DNA from: Cellvibrionaceae bacterium
GTDB taxonomy: Bacteria; Pseudomonadota; Gammaproteobacteria; Pseudomonadales; Cellvibrionaceae
NCBI GenBank assembly: GCA_021151525.1
Contig: JAGKXD010000043.1
Coordinates: forward strand, 1-32,694
Direction: 5' to 3'
DNA: 32,694 nucleotides
In this document: one piece after another, positions 1 to 8,007 of the stretch
Position numbering within the stretch: position 1 is the stretch's first letter
How the letters are laid out: every line of letters begins with the position of its first letter
Notes under the pieces: generated by a model
What the model was told of the DNA's origin: nothing
The model's database searches: none
What the model saw: the letters and a program-made list of their open reading frames with translations, nothing else
Position numbers and translations under genes: made by a program

Positions 1-78
1 GCGCGAGGATGACGACTCCCTTTCTAAAAGTATTCTTAAAAATAATCAAAGTTATTCCCTGTAGCATAAACCTTTTAT

Positions 79-591
79 GTGAAACCCATGGACAGCGATA
101 CCCGATTTTTAGAAAAACTCCGTCGTGAAATTGCTCCCGGAAAATTGGAGTGGATCGGTTTACGCACCGAGCGTCGCGGCGAAATAAATATTGTCGAGCG
201 CGCGCAAGCAAAAATCGGTTTAGGTTTAGATGGCGATCACCGCTGCTTAAAAACTCCCGGCTCTGCGCGCCAAGTCACCATCATCAGCCGCGAATATATT
301 CATCAAATTGCACAGCAATTAGAAATGGATTTTATCGAACCAACACTTCTACGTCGCAATCTGATTATTTCTGGTATGAATATGAATTTGCTGCGCTTCC
401 AGCGTTTGCAAATCGGCGAAGTTATTTTCGAAACCTCAGCACTCTGCGACCCCTGCTCGCGCATGGATGAAAATCTCGGCAAAGGTGGTGCAGCAGCTAT
501 GTTTGGTTACGGCGGCTTGTGCGCGAAAATAATTCAGGGTGGATGGATTGCAGTGGGGGATGAAGTGGTGCGATTAGAATCGAGTTGTTGA
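79..591 (+). CDS. MOSC-domain protein
   Basis: A 170-residue single-domain protein. The second half carries the MOSC signature: a Cys-x-Pro-Cys-Ser-Arg-Met-Asp/Glu motif (CDPCSRMDE), then a glycine-rich stretch ending in GGLCAKIIQGG and IAVGDEV. MOSC domains are named for the C-terminal domain of molybdenum-cofactor sulfurases; free-standing members such as E. coli YiiM are thought to bind sulfur or molybdopterin-type ligands through the conserved cysteine. No signal peptide or membrane segment is visible, so it should be cytoplasmic. The reading frame opens with GTG at 79; an ATG at 88 is equally plausible, and neither has a clear Shine-Dalgarno sequence. It is followed by a bidirectional-looking hairpin shared with the convergent lipoprotein operon. 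The domain call is firm; the substrate is unknown. Confidence 0.85.
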   Translation: MKPMDSDTRFLEKLRREIAPGKLEWIGLRTERRGEINIVERAQAKIGLGLDGDHRCLKTPGSARQVTIISREYIHQIAQQLEMDFIEPTLLRRNLIISGMNMNLLRFQRLQIGEVIFETSALCDPCSRMDENLGKGGAAAMFGYGGLCAKIIQGGWIAVGDEVVRLESSC

Positions 592-607
592 TTTTATTCA
601 GTGCATA

Positions 608-650
608 AAAAAAGCCTATGGCGGTTAACGCCATAGGCTTTTTTGTTTTT
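608..650. terminator. Bidirectional intrinsic terminator
   Basis: The arms AAGCCTATGGCG and CGCCATAGGCTT flank a short GTTAA loop, with an A-run on the left and a T-run on the right, so it can end transcripts from either side. It sits between the MOSC gene and the convergent lipoprotein gene whose stop codon is at 649. Confidence 0.9.
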
Positions 651-1218
651 ACTTGAGCGCGGCGTTAGCAGCGAGCTCTTTTTTCACTTGTGCTAATACT
701 GCGGTAGCGGCTCTATTTGCAGCGAGCGCAAAATTACCCATCAGTTCACTATTGGTTGCGGTGCCTTCACCCACAAATGATTTGTCCAAAATTAACGTGC
801 CTGCTTGATCGTAGGCTTTACATTGAACAGTGATGGTGAATTTATCGGCTGGCCAAATCAACAAGCTTGAACCAGAAGAAGTGCTGTTGAACTTAGGTTC
901 AAACACTAAACTGATTCCATCTGCTTTCATTTTTTGAGCATCATGGCTTGCTTCAAGCACTTTTACAGTTTCGTAAGATTCATTCAGCGCACTGAAAAAA
1001 CCATACTCCATGTCTTTGGTTAACTGATAAGAAACTTTATCGCCACCGCCACCAGGAGTGGTGTTTTTTACTGCTTTATCGGCTGCTGAAACATAATAGC
1101 CCACTACGGTTTTGCTCTTGGTTTGAGTGCTTGTAGGAACTTGGTCGGGAGTAATTTTAATGTTGTGCGCACAACCAGAAATTAAAACAACAGAGAGTAA
1201 GCAAAGTAATTTTTTCAT
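649..1218 (-). CDS. Putative lipoprotein of unknown function (second of pair)
   Basis: A 189-residue protein with a classic lipoprotein signal: MKKLL, a hydrophobic core, then lipobox Ile-Ser-Gly-Cys with the cysteine at residue 16. Residue 2 after the cysteine is not Asp, so outer-membrane sorting is the likely default. The mature part has no family I recognise. It contains a glycine run (GGGGDK), a central segment with alternating hydrophobic residues suggesting beta strands (SLLIWPADKFTITVQCKAY), and an Ala-rich C-terminal helix. The start is supported by an AGGAT Shine-Dalgarno placed just after the stop codon of the upstream lipoprotein gene, 11 bp away, so the two are almost certainly co-transcribed. 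The lipoprotein call is strong; function is unknown. Confidence 0.8.
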   Translation of the reverse strand: MKKLLCLLSVVLISGCAHNIKITPDQVPTSTQTKSKTVVGYYVSAADKAVKNTTPGGGGDKVSYQLTKDMEYGFFSALNESYETVKVLEASHDAQKMKADGISLVFEPKFNSTSSGSSLLIWPADKFTITVQCKAYDQAGTLILDKSFVGEGTATNSELMGNFALAANRAATAVLAQVKKELAANAALK

Positions 1219-1229
1219 TTTTTACATCC

Positions 1230-1775
1230 TTATTTAGCAATTGATTTTAAGAAGTCTTTGTCTTTGAATAAATTGGTAACCAGTGTATTTACCAATGTTG
1301 GGTACGCATTCATTGCGTTAGGAATTGCAATTGCGCCAACGAATGATGATTCCCACTCTTCGTGAGCGGTAATTTCTTTTTCAAAGATTTTTTTGCCAGC
1401 TTTGGTTACGGTGAATACGGCAGCGAGATCACCTTTGCCCGTGCCCATTGCCACATCAATATCGTTTTTGGTTAATTGAGTACCAATAACGACAGTTGAT
1501 TTATCATCTAATAAACCAGCATCAGTTAATTCTTTCTTTAATGCTTGCTCAACGTAGCTAGAGTAATCGCCGTAAGGTGATTTTAGTGTGTTTCCACGCA
1601 GGCTAACGTTGTTTAGCCCAGGTTTTGCTGCAGTTGCTTTACTGACGGCAACGGGTGCTGCACCAGAGGTTTTAATTGCTTGAATGGATTTGACGCTTGG
1701 AGTGTAGCTGGGAGCCATAATTGAACAGCCAGAAAACATTAAGGCTAATAAGGCAAATGATAATAGCTTCTTCAT
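1230..1775 (-). CDS. Putative lipoprotein of unknown function (first of pair)
   Basis: I place the start at the ATG at 1775, giving 181 residues; a longer frame open to 1841 adds 22 residues before the signal peptide and lacks a ribosome site, whereas the chosen ATG has AAGGAA about 6 bases upstream. The protein begins MKKLLSFALLALMF followed by lipobox Phe-Ser-Gly-Cys. The mature region has a motif-rich body: SPYGDYSSYVEQAL, a GTGKGDLAAVFTV stretch and WESSFVGAIAIPNA, then a C-terminal helix ending FKDKDF. This pattern feels like a conserved family of small proteobacterial lipoproteins, but I cannot name it. First gene of a two-lipoprotein operon; the promoter should lie in 1776-1945. Confidence 0.78.
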   Translation of the reverse strand: MKKLLSFALLALMFSGCSIMAPSYTPSVKSIQAIKTSGAAPVAVSKATAAKPGLNNVSLRGNTLKSPYGDYSSYVEQALKKELTDAGLLDDKSTVVIGTQLTKNDIDVAMGTGKGDLAAVFTVTKAGKKIFEKEITAHEEWESSFVGAIAIPNAMNAYPTLVNTLVTNLFKDKDFLKSIAK

Positions 1776-1945
1776 TGAAGTTCCTTGTGTGTAGTTATTT
1801 GGTGTTAACAGTCCCATCGCTGGGGCATCGAAGACTACCAAATAGAAGCCTTGGCTGACAACTTTTGCGTTTGAGGATTCGAATCTCTTCGTAATGAAGC
1901 CGGTTTCAATAACACAGGAGTTTAATTTTTAAATTTTTTAAATGA

Positions 1946-1978
1946 AAAAGGGCATCAATATTGATGCCCTTTTTTTTG
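1946..1978. terminator. Intrinsic terminator of the efflux operon
   Basis: A perfect 20-bp palindrome (GGGCATCAATATTGATGCCC, 1950-1969) with flanking A-run and T-run. It lies just past the emrB-like stop codon on the minus strand, so it should end the marR-OMF-emrA-emrB transcript. Nothing else is evident in the 1776-1945 gap apart from presumed promoter sequence for the lipoprotein pair. Confidence 0.88.
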
Positions 1979-1991
1979 ACTTTACAGTGGA

Positions 1992-3548
1992 TTAATCCGC
2001 CGCCACCGCCGCCGGTTTTCCACCTTGCGGCCTGCGTGTAAACAACACCAATCCGGCGATGCCCCAACACAACCATCCTGCAATCCAGAAAAAATCCAGC
2101 GCTGACATTAAATGCGCTTGATTGCCCAACTCGCGCGTTAATACCGCAATCGATTGAGTTTGGTTTAATCCAGTCGATGCAAGGTGCTCCATGGATTCGC
2201 GCACGTTGGAATCGTAGATGCTGCTCATCTCCGCCAAGCGGGTTTGATGCAGCGCGGCATGATCATCCCAGAAAGTGGTAGTGATTGATGTAGCGAAGCT
2301 TCCGGTGATAATCCGCAAGAAATTCGACAAGCCTGAAGCCGCTGGAATTTGTTGCGGTGGTACGCCGTCCAAAATGATGGAGAGCAATGCGATAAAGAAA
2401 ATAGCCATAGCGATTCCCTGTACGAGTAAAGGCATTATGTAAGCACTGTAGCTTGCATCTGCGGTGTAGCCGGCACGCATAAAGTAAGACACGCCGAACA
2501 CGAAGAAGGCAAACAGTGCGAATAAACGGGTATCGAAGCGGTTCATGTATTTGGCCACAAAGGGCGAAATAAATACCGCCACTACACCACTGGGTGCGGC
2601 GATTAGCCCCGCCCAAGTTGCGTTGTAGCCGAGCCAGGTTTGCATCCACAAAGGTTGCAATACCACTGCGCCGAAGAAGACTCCGTAGCCCAAGCAAAGC
2701 GCCAAAGTACCAATGCTGAAATTGCGATTTTTAAACAGCGATAAATCAATAATCGGATGTTTCTGGCTGAACTCCCAAATCAAGAAAGCGATAAAGCCAA
2801 TCAGTGCCACCAAGCTCATGACGATGATGAAACTTGAGTTAAACCAATCTGCGTCTTTGCCTTTGTCGAGCATGATTTGCAGAGCGCCTACCCATACGAC
2901 CAGTAAGCCCAAGCCGATGCCGTCCACCGGCAATTTGCGCGTTGGAGTCTCTTTGTGTTTCATGCCTTGCCAGCACACAAACGCACAGAATAATCCCACT
3001 GGAACGTTAATCAAAAAGATCCACGGCCAGACGTAGTTATCGGAAATAAAGCCACCCAGAATCGGACCACAAATTGGCGCGACTAGCGTTGTCATGGACC
3101 AAACCGCCAGTGCCGCGCCTTTTTTCTCGGGCGGGAAGAGCGCCAGAAGCAATGCCTGTGAGCCCGGAATCATGGGGCCGGAAACTGCGCCCTGCAAAAC
3201 GCGGAAGGCGATGAGCGATGGCAAACTCCACGCAATACCACAGAGAAAAGACGCGAGCGTAAACAGCAGAACGGCCGCCACGAAAGTGCGAACTACGCCG
3301 AAACGCTGCATCAACCAGCCGGTCAAAGGTACGGAAATACCGTTGGCGACGGCGAAAGAGGTAATTACCCATGTGCCCTGATCGGGCGACACGCCGAGGT
3401 TACCGGCGATGGTGGGAATCGAAACGTTGGCGATGGTGGTATCTAACACCTGCATAAAGGTGCCGAGCGCCAGCGCCGTGGCGACTAACCCCATGGGCAG
3501 ACCGGCGCTTGGGGCGCCGGCGTTGCTATTAGCCGCTGCGGTGCTCAT
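1992..3548 (-). CDS. emrB: EmrB-like MFS drug exporter (DHA2 family)
   Basis: A 518-residue integral membrane protein of the DHA2 (14-helix) branch of the major facilitator superfamily, close in length to E. coli EmrB (about 510). The N-terminal region has the family hallmarks: FMQVLDTTIANVSIPTIAG in helix 1, GTWVITSFAVANGISVPLTGWL in helix 2, and the motif-A loop QRFG. It should export hydrophobic toxic compounds using the proton gradient. It is last in the operon: its ATG shares one base with the stop codon of the adaptor gene (TAATG), so the two are translationally coupled. With the adaptor and outer-membrane factor upstream it should form a tripartite pump spanning both membranes. Substrates cannot be read from sequence. 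Confidence 0.93.
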   Translation of the reverse strand: MSTAAANSNAGAPSAGLPMGLVATALALGTFMQVLDTTIANVSIPTIAGNLGVSPDQGTWVITSFAVANGISVPLTGWLMQRFGVVRTFVAAVLLFTLASFLCGIAWSLPSLIAFRVLQGAVSGPMIPGSQALLLALFPPEKKGAALAVWSMTTLVAPICGPILGGFISDNYVWPWIFLINVPVGLFCAFVCWQGMKHKETPTRKLPVDGIGLGLLVVWVGALQIMLDKGKDADWFNSSFIIVMSLVALIGFIAFLIWEFSQKHPIIDLSLFKNRNFSIGTLALCLGYGVFFGAVVLQPLWMQTWLGYNATWAGLIAAPSGVVAVFISPFVAKYMNRFDTRLFALFAFFVFGVSYFMRAGYTADASYSAYIMPLLVQGIAMAIFFIALLSIILDGVPPQQIPAASGLSNFLRIITGSFATSITTTFWDDHAALHQTRLAEMSSIYDSNVRESMEHLASTGLNQTQSIAVLTRELGNQAHLMSALDFFWIAGWLCWGIAGLVLFTRRPQGGKPAAVAAD

Positions 3549-4732
3549 TAGAGAACTCCGCCTGCAGCTGATTTAGGTTCGCGACTATTGCGTTTGATAA
3601 TGTCGGCGATTTTCGCATCTAGCTTGGCATCATGTTCGTTGCTCAAAACCACTTGTTGCGGCGCTGCGCGAACTTGGGTGGCGACCAATGAGCCGTCGGT
3701 GTTATGCATATCCACACTGACGCGCATAGATAAGCCCAAACGCAGCGGGTTTTTCGCCAGTTCTTGCGGGTCGAGAGCTATACGAACCGGTACGCGTTGA
3801 ACGATCTTGATCCAGTTGCCCGAGGCATTTTGCGGTGGCAAGAGCGCAAAGGCCGCGCCGCTACCCGCGCCCAAACCAGCGATTTTGCCGTGATAGGTTA
3901 CGTCTTTACCGTACATATCCGAGTGAACTTCAACCGGTTGACCAACGCGCATATGTTCGAGTTGAACCTCTTTGAAGTTAGCATCCACCCAGGCATTTTC
4001 GAGCGGGACTACCGCCAACAATGGCGTACCGGCGGCAATACGGCTGCCAATTTCCACGTTACGGCGCGCAACTGCGCCGCCGATAGGGGCAACAATATGA
4101 GTACGCTTCAAGGCCAAAGATGCTTGGCGCAAGCTCGCTGCCGCTGCCAGCACTTGTGGGTGGTTGGCGATGGTGGTGTTTTCTACCTGCGCATTGTTGG
4201 TTTCCAATTCTTCAGTACTAGTGGCAAGCGATGCTTCCAGCTGCGCAACTTGGTCTTTAGCGTGCTGCAATTCTTCGGCAGAAACGCCGCCTTCACCAGC
4301 AACTTTCAAGCGGCGCTGCAAATCTTCACGGGCGCTTTGCAAGGCAATTTGGCGCGCGCTAATCACAGACTTTAAACCGCTCGATTTAGAAAAGAGCCCG
4401 CGTACTGTACGTACGGTGCGCGCCAATTCGGCTTCGGCAGCCGCTACTGCAATTTGCGCATCCGCCGGGTCAAGCTCAATCAGGGTTTGGCCGCGGGTAA
4501 CTTGTTGAGTGTTATCCACACCCACAGAAATCACTGTGCCCGGTACTTCGCTGGTGATTTGCACCATGTCGGAAGCTACATAGGCATCGTCGGTCTCTTC
4601 AAAATAACGTGAATGCAGGAAGTAATAGGCTGTGTAGGCGATAGTTCCCAACGCAACTGCGGCAGCCAGAATTAATAAACGCTGGTTGCGTTTGCCGTTG
4701 GTATTTGAATCATTAACTGCTGGATTATTCAT
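3548..4732 (-). CDS. emrA: EmrA-like periplasmic adaptor (membrane fusion protein)
   Basis: The start is taken at the ATG at 4732 (394 residues), preceded by GGGAG; a frame open to 4774 would add an unlikely leader. Residues 15-40 form a single membrane anchor. Then comes RYFEETDDAYVASDMVQITSE, typical of HlyD/EmrA adaptors, a first half of the biotinyl-lipoyl domain, a long alpha-helical hairpin rich in Ala, Glu and Gln (about residues 85-200), the return half with APIGGAVARRNVEIGSRIAAGTPL, and a beta-barrel region. It would bridge the MFS pump and the outer-membrane channel in the periplasm. Its first 8 bases overlap the end of the outer-membrane factor gene, and its stop codon overlaps the emrB start. 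Confidence 0.92.
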   Translation of the reverse strand: MNNPAVNDSNTNGKRNQRLLILAAAVALGTIAYTAYYFLHSRYFEETDDAYVASDMVQITSEVPGTVISVGVDNTQQVTRGQTLIELDPADAQIAVAAAEAELARTVRTVRGLFSKSSGLKSVISARQIALQSAREDLQRRLKVAGEGGVSAEELQHAKDQVAQLEASLATSTEELETNNAQVENTTIANHPQVLAAAASLRQASLALKRTHIVAPIGGAVARRNVEIGSRIAAGTPLLAVVPLENAWVDANFKEVQLEHMRVGQPVEVHSDMYGKDVTYHGKIAGLGAGSGAAFALLPPQNASGNWIKIVQRVPVRIALDPQELAKNPLRLGLSMRVSVDMHNTDGSLVATQVRAAPQQVVLSNEHDAKLDAKIADIIKRNSREPKSAAGGVL

Positions 4733-6197
4733 GGGTGGCTCCCTGAGCGAGAACAGGATTAGAAGTAGGGTCAAAGCTGCCGCCGAAATTCAGCAGGAGC
4801 GTGACGCGAGTAATGAGTAGTTGGGTATTGAGCGAAACCAAGTCGCGGCGCGTGTTGAGCAGCTGGGTTTCCGCATTCAGCACGGTCAACTGCGAGCTCA
4901 AGCCCGCTTTGTAGCGGCTTTGTGCCAACTTGTAAGCGGCTTCAGTGGCGGCTGAGGTTTGGTTGGCTTCGGCCAATTGGCGTTTAAGCGATTCCAAACG
5001 GCTCAACTGATCGGCCACGTCGCGTACGGCTTTGAGCACCGTCTCGTTGTAACTTGCGACTGATTCATCCAGCTCGGCCGTTGCACCTATGTAGCCAGCT
5101 TTCAAGCGTTGCGAATCAAATACCGGTAAGTGAATTGCGGGGCCTGCGCCGTAAATGGTGCTGCCGGATTTGGTCAATTTATCCAAACCAACTGCTTGCA
5201 AACCGACAAAGGCTTTGAGGTTGATGTCTGGATAAAATGCCGCTTTAGCGGCTGCGCGGCCAGCGGTTGCAGCTTCAACGCGGGCTTTAGCGGCCAAAAT
5301 ATCAGGGCGACGTGACAGCAAATCCAGCGTCAGGGCGTTGGGCAAAGGTAAGGTTGCATCGGGCGTTATGTGTGGGCGACCGATTTTGTCGTAAGCATCT
5401 GCACCTTGGCCAGACAGTGCGGCTAAGTTGTGGATTGCCAAATCGCGTGCAATCTCTGCCTGCAAGCGTGCCGTGCGCGCTTGTGGTAACGCGGCTTCGG
5501 CGAGTTTCAGTTCCAACTGCGTATCCAAACCAGCGGCGAGGCGGCTCTTGGTCAATTTGAGCAAGGTTTCGCGTTGCAACTCGTTTTGTTTGGCAATATC
5601 GGCCATGGCATAAGCACGATAAAGCTCCACATAGGATTGCGCCATAGCGCCAGACAAGGCTAAACGCGCGGTCACGCTATCCAATTCAGTCGCTATAACT
5701 TTGTTGTGCGCTTGCTTGAGGGCGTTTTCCTGCTCACCCCAAAAATCCAAATCCCACGACAAGCCCAGGGTGGTTTGCCCCATCCACGCCATATCGCCAC
5801 CGGCGACACCGAGACCAGCTTCTTTGGGTGGGTAAATGTAGTTTTCAGATAAGCGTTGGTAAGTCTCTTCACCATCAATCGCAAAACCGGGGCGCAGTTT
5901 GGCGCCTGCAGCAATTGCATTGACTTGGGCGCCGCGCACGCGAATCAGGGCTTCGCCAAGACTGGGGCTGTTGGCGAGTGATTGATCGATCAACTGGTTG
6001 AGTTGGTCATCGCCAAACACTTTCCACCAGCCTTCGGCGGCACGGGGTGACTCGCTTTGGCTCAGCCCCAAGTGAGAGGAGTCGAGCTGGGTGATGCGCG
6101 GCTCCTCCTTGGGTGGCGATACACAGCTGGATAAGCTGAGTGCCGCGCTGGTTGCCAATAAGAAGGCAAGCGTTGGTACACGATGGTTCAATTTCAT
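4725..6197 (-). CDS. NodT-type outer-membrane efflux lipoprotein (TolC/OprM family)
   Basis: A 490-residue outer-membrane factor. The N-terminus has a signal followed by lipobox Leu-Ser-Ser-Cys (Cys at residue 25), so it is lipid-anchored like OprM rather than free like TolC. EGWWKVFGDDQLNQLIDQSL at the start of the mature domain and RPDILAAKARVEAATA in the second repeat are characteristic of the RND/NodT outer-membrane lipoprotein family, and the long helical repeats (LAQSRYKAGL, LNTRRDLVSL) build the trimeric tunnel. It provides the exit duct for the EmrAB-like pump encoded just downstream. Its ATG overlaps the marR stop codon in an ATGA arrangement, showing tight coupling to the regulator. 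Confidence 0.93.
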   Translation of the reverse strand: MKLNHRVPTLAFLLATSAALSLSSCVSPPKEEPRITQLDSSHLGLSQSESPRAAEGWWKVFGDDQLNQLIDQSLANSPSLGEALIRVRGAQVNAIAAGAKLRPGFAIDGEETYQRLSENYIYPPKEAGLGVAGGDMAWMGQTTLGLSWDLDFWGEQENALKQAHNKVIATELDSVTARLALSGAMAQSYVELYRAYAMADIAKQNELQRETLLKLTKSRLAAGLDTQLELKLAEAALPQARTARLQAEIARDLAIHNLAALSGQGADAYDKIGRPHITPDATLPLPNALTLDLLSRRPDILAAKARVEAATAGRAAAKAAFYPDINLKAFVGLQAVGLDKLTKSGSTIYGAGPAIHLPVFDSQRLKAGYIGATAELDESVASYNETVLKAVRDVADQLSRLESLKRQLAEANQTSAATEAAYKLAQSRYKAGLSSQLTVLNAETQLLNTRRDLVSLNTQLLITRVTLLLNFGGSFDPTSNPVLAQGATHE

Positions 6198-6670
6198 AGT
6201 TTTTCCTCTGCGGAGGCTGTTACCTGTTCAAAACAAGTTTTTAGTTTTCCCAACAGACGATTCAGCTCTGCAAACTCGGCGGCGCTGAAGGGCTCCAAGG
6301 CCTTGTTGAGGTTTTCGATAAACGGTGGGGTCAGTTCAGCAAGCTCAGCTCGGCCCGCATCGGTAATACGCAGTTTCACAACGCGGCGATCTTGTTGGCT
6401 ACGCTCGCGCTCAACAAAACCGCGACCCTCTAAGTGATCGAGCATGCGGGTAATGGCGCCGTTGTCGTGCGACATGCTACGGCACAGGTCACTTGCGGTA
6501 TCGGCAACGCCATCCTTAAGTTTCACCAGCGCAAGCCATTGCATAAAGGTCATTTCATGATTGGCAAACACGCGGTCGGCACATTCATGCATGAGTTGGT
6601 GGTTGGTTTTAAGCAAATAGCCAAGGCTATTTTTCGGGCTGAAATTGTACGGGTCGTAGTGCTGAACCAT
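6194..6670 (-). CDS. MarR-family transcriptional regulator of the efflux operon
   Basis: A 158-residue winged-helix protein of the usual MarR length. The recognition-helix region reads ASDLCRSMSHDNGAITRMLDHLEGRGFVERE, followed by the wing motif with the diagnostic Asp-Arg-Arg (QQDRRVVKLRITDAGRAEL); N- and C-terminal helices should form the dimer interface. It is the first gene of the efflux operon and likely represses its own promoter, being relieved by a small phenolic or lipophilic ligand as in E. coli EmrR/MprA. The promoter region immediately upstream contains an array of dyads of the type this family binds (see the repeat entry). A weak AAGG Shine-Dalgarno lies about 10 bases before the ATG, inside the first dyad of the array. 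Confidence 0.92.
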   Translation of the reverse strand: MVQHYDPYNFSPKNSLGYLLKTNHQLMHECADRVFANHEMTFMQWLALVKLKDGVADTASDLCRSMSHDNGAITRMLDHLEGRGFVERERSQQDRRVVKLRITDAGRAELAELTPPFIENLNKALEPFSAAEFAELNRLLGKLKTCFEQVTASAEEKL

Positions 6671-6677
6671 AGTTTTG

Positions 6678-6769
6678 TTGCCTTACAGGGGAGTTGTTTG
6701 CTTTGCCAGAAGTTGCCTTACCAAATACTGCTTAAGCAATATTTGCTTTAACAATGTTTGCTTGGGCAG
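6678..6769. promoter_or_regulatory. Iterated 15-bp operator array upstream of marR
   Basis: Six imperfect copies of a 12-bp dyad related to TTGCTTAAGCAA start at 6678, 6698, 6713, 6728, 6743 and 6758. The last five are spaced exactly 15 bp apart. The best is CTGCTTAAGCAA at 6728; others are TTGCTTTAACAA at 6743, TTGCCTTACCAA at 6713, TTGCTTGGGCAG at 6758 and TTGCTTTGCCAG at 6698. TTGC..GCAA dyads are typical of MarR-type sites. The array fills the interval just upstream of the marR start codon, so autorepression is the obvious hypothesis. The repeats are seen directly; the protein that binds them is inferred. Confidence 0.7.
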
Positions 6770-6829
6770 ATATTATGCTCGAATTTCGATCTGGTCAAGT
6801 TAGTTGTGAGGGGAAAGTACAAATGTCAT

Positions 6830-6901
6830 GTAGCCCGTAAGGAGTGAAACGCATTACGGGATTTAAATTCCCCGTATTGCGCTGCGCTTCATACGGGCTA
6901 C
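6830..6901. repeat. Inverted dispersed repeat (REP/MITE-like), copy 1
   Basis: Two units of about 31 bp in opposite orientation are separated by about 9 bp. Each unit starts GTAGCCCGTA and ends TACGGG, with a purine-rich middle (GGAGTGAAACG), and so can itself fold as a hairpin; the pair makes a larger cruciform. A related copy lies at 25511-25614. It carries no coding capacity. This is the general form of palindromic repeats scattered in many gammaproteobacterial genomes. Confidence 0.8.
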
Positions 6902-7019
6902 GAGTTCTGGGCGGCGAGATTGTATTTTTAGGCTAAAATTCGATCAGTTCAAATGTACTTGGGCTCCTCAAACGTGTATCATCCGCGCCCGTTTTCGGGC
7001 TCCTAAAAAGGTTTACTGC

Positions 7020-7871
7020 ATGCAGGTTTTCCACCATATCAACAGTCTTCGCCAGGCTTTGGCAGTAGAGCGCAAAGCCGGTAAACGCATAGGTTTTGTG
7101 CCTACTATGGGTAACTTGCACGATGCGCATATCGAGTTGGTGAAAATCGCCCAGCGCAATTGCGATGTGGTGGTAACGAGTATTTTCGTGAACCCCCTGC
7201 AGTTCGGCTTGAATGAAGATTGGGATAAATACCCGCGCACTTTGGCCGCCGATAGCGCCAAATTAGAGACCGCCAATTGCGATTACCTCTTCTGCCCCAA
7301 TGATAAAGAAATCTACCCGAACGGTATGGCTGAGCAGACTCGAGTGATAGTGCCAACCATGACTGATGTGCTCTGCGGCGCAAGTCGTCCAGGCCATTTT
7401 GAGGGGGTGACTACGGTGGTCACCAAGCTATTTAATATCGTCCAACCCGATGAAGCGGTCTTCGGCGTTAAAGACTTTCAGCAATTGGCCGTTATTCGCC
7501 GCATGGTGGAAGACCTTTGTATCCCCATTAAGATTGTGGCGGGCGATATTGTGCGCGAAGCCGATGGTTTGGCCATGAGTTCGCGCAACGGCTTTATCAC
7601 TGCGGATGAGCGTCCGCGTGTAGCCCAGTTGAATCGTAGTTTGAATTGGATCAAGCAAGAAATCAGCAGCGGCCGCCGCGATTTCAGCATGCTGGTTGAA
7701 ACCGCGAAGGAACAAATTCAGGCAGCAGGTTTCAAAGTGGATTATGTGAATATCAGCAATAGCCGCACCTTGGAAATGGCGGCGCACGACGATAAGGAAA
7801 TCACCGTATTAGGTGCCATGTATACACAAGGCGCGCGCTTGATAGATAATGTGTCTGTCGTTTTGGGCTAA
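7020..7871 (+). CDS. panC: Pantoate--beta-alanine ligase
   Basis: This enzyme joins pantoate and beta-alanine with ATP to make pantothenate, the last step of vitamin B5 synthesis, in the cytoplasm. The 283-residue length is normal. The nucleotide-binding region FVPTMGNLH is followed by D35-A36-H37, so the usual H34-x-G-H37 signature keeps both histidines but has Ala where Gly is normal. Other expected motifs are present: FVNPLQFG, VVTKLFNIVQPDEAVFG-x-KDFQQL, the MSSRN loop and GARLIDN near the C-terminus. The start has AAAGG 8 bases upstream. panD follows on the same strand after a 179-bp gap; panB, often the neighbour, is not in this window. Confidence 0.95.
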   Translation: MQVFHHINSLRQALAVERKAGKRIGFVPTMGNLHDAHIELVKIAQRNCDVVVTSIFVNPLQFGLNEDWDKYPRTLAADSAKLETANCDYLFCPNDKEIYPNGMAEQTRVIVPTMTDVLCGASRPGHFEGVTTVVTKLFNIVQPDEAVFGVKDFQQLAVIRRMVEDLCIPIKIVAGDIVREADGLAMSSRNGFITADERPRVAQLNRSLNWIKQEISSGRRDFSMLVETAKEQIQAAGFKVDYVNISNSRTLEMAAHDDKEITVLGAMYTQGARLIDNVSVVLG

Positions 7872-7893
7872 GGTTCAAACGACCAACGTGGGG

Positions 7894-8007
7894 CGGGGTA
7901 AGCGAGATCCCGAGTGTGCGCTGAGGCGGCACTCAAACCGGGGCGCAGGTGAATGGCCTGCGATGGAAGTCGATGAAGGACTATGGTTGTAGCGAATTGC
8001 AGCAGCC
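7894..8007 (+). ncRNA. Candidate structured leader between panC and panD
   Basis: The 179-bp gap is GC-rich and can fold into four consecutive hairpins: CGGGG/TCCCG at 7894-7912, GAGTG/CACTC at 7912-7934, CGCAGG/CCTGCG with a TGAATGG loop at 7944-7962, and a GU-containing stem at 7985-8007. No open frame with a start and ribosome site is visible. It could be a regulatory leader of panD, an internal processing element, or non-functional spacer. It matches no riboswitch class I can recall. Only the base pairing is seen; a role is speculation. Confidence 0.3.

Larger units (their letters stand above)
6671..7019. other. Non-coding gap between marR and panC
   Basis: This 349-bp divergent interval holds the operator array (6678-6769) and the inverted repeat (6830-6901) listed separately. 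The panC leader contains a small hairpin GCCCG-TTTT-CGGGC at 6987-7000 and a direct repeat GGGCTCCT at 6961-6968 and 6997-7004. I could not assign -35/-10 boxes with confidence. Confidence 0.5.

Noticed and set aside
3764..4375. Long plus-strand open frame (203 codons) inside the EmrA gene
   Set aside because: It is antisense to a well-supported gene, has no ribosome site or domain, and arises from codon bias of the true frame.
7955..7985. Faint resemblance of the panC-panD gap (GTCGATGAAGGAC) to the 5' end of 23S rRNA
   Set aside because: Only about a dozen bases match and the flanking sequence does not; treated as chance.
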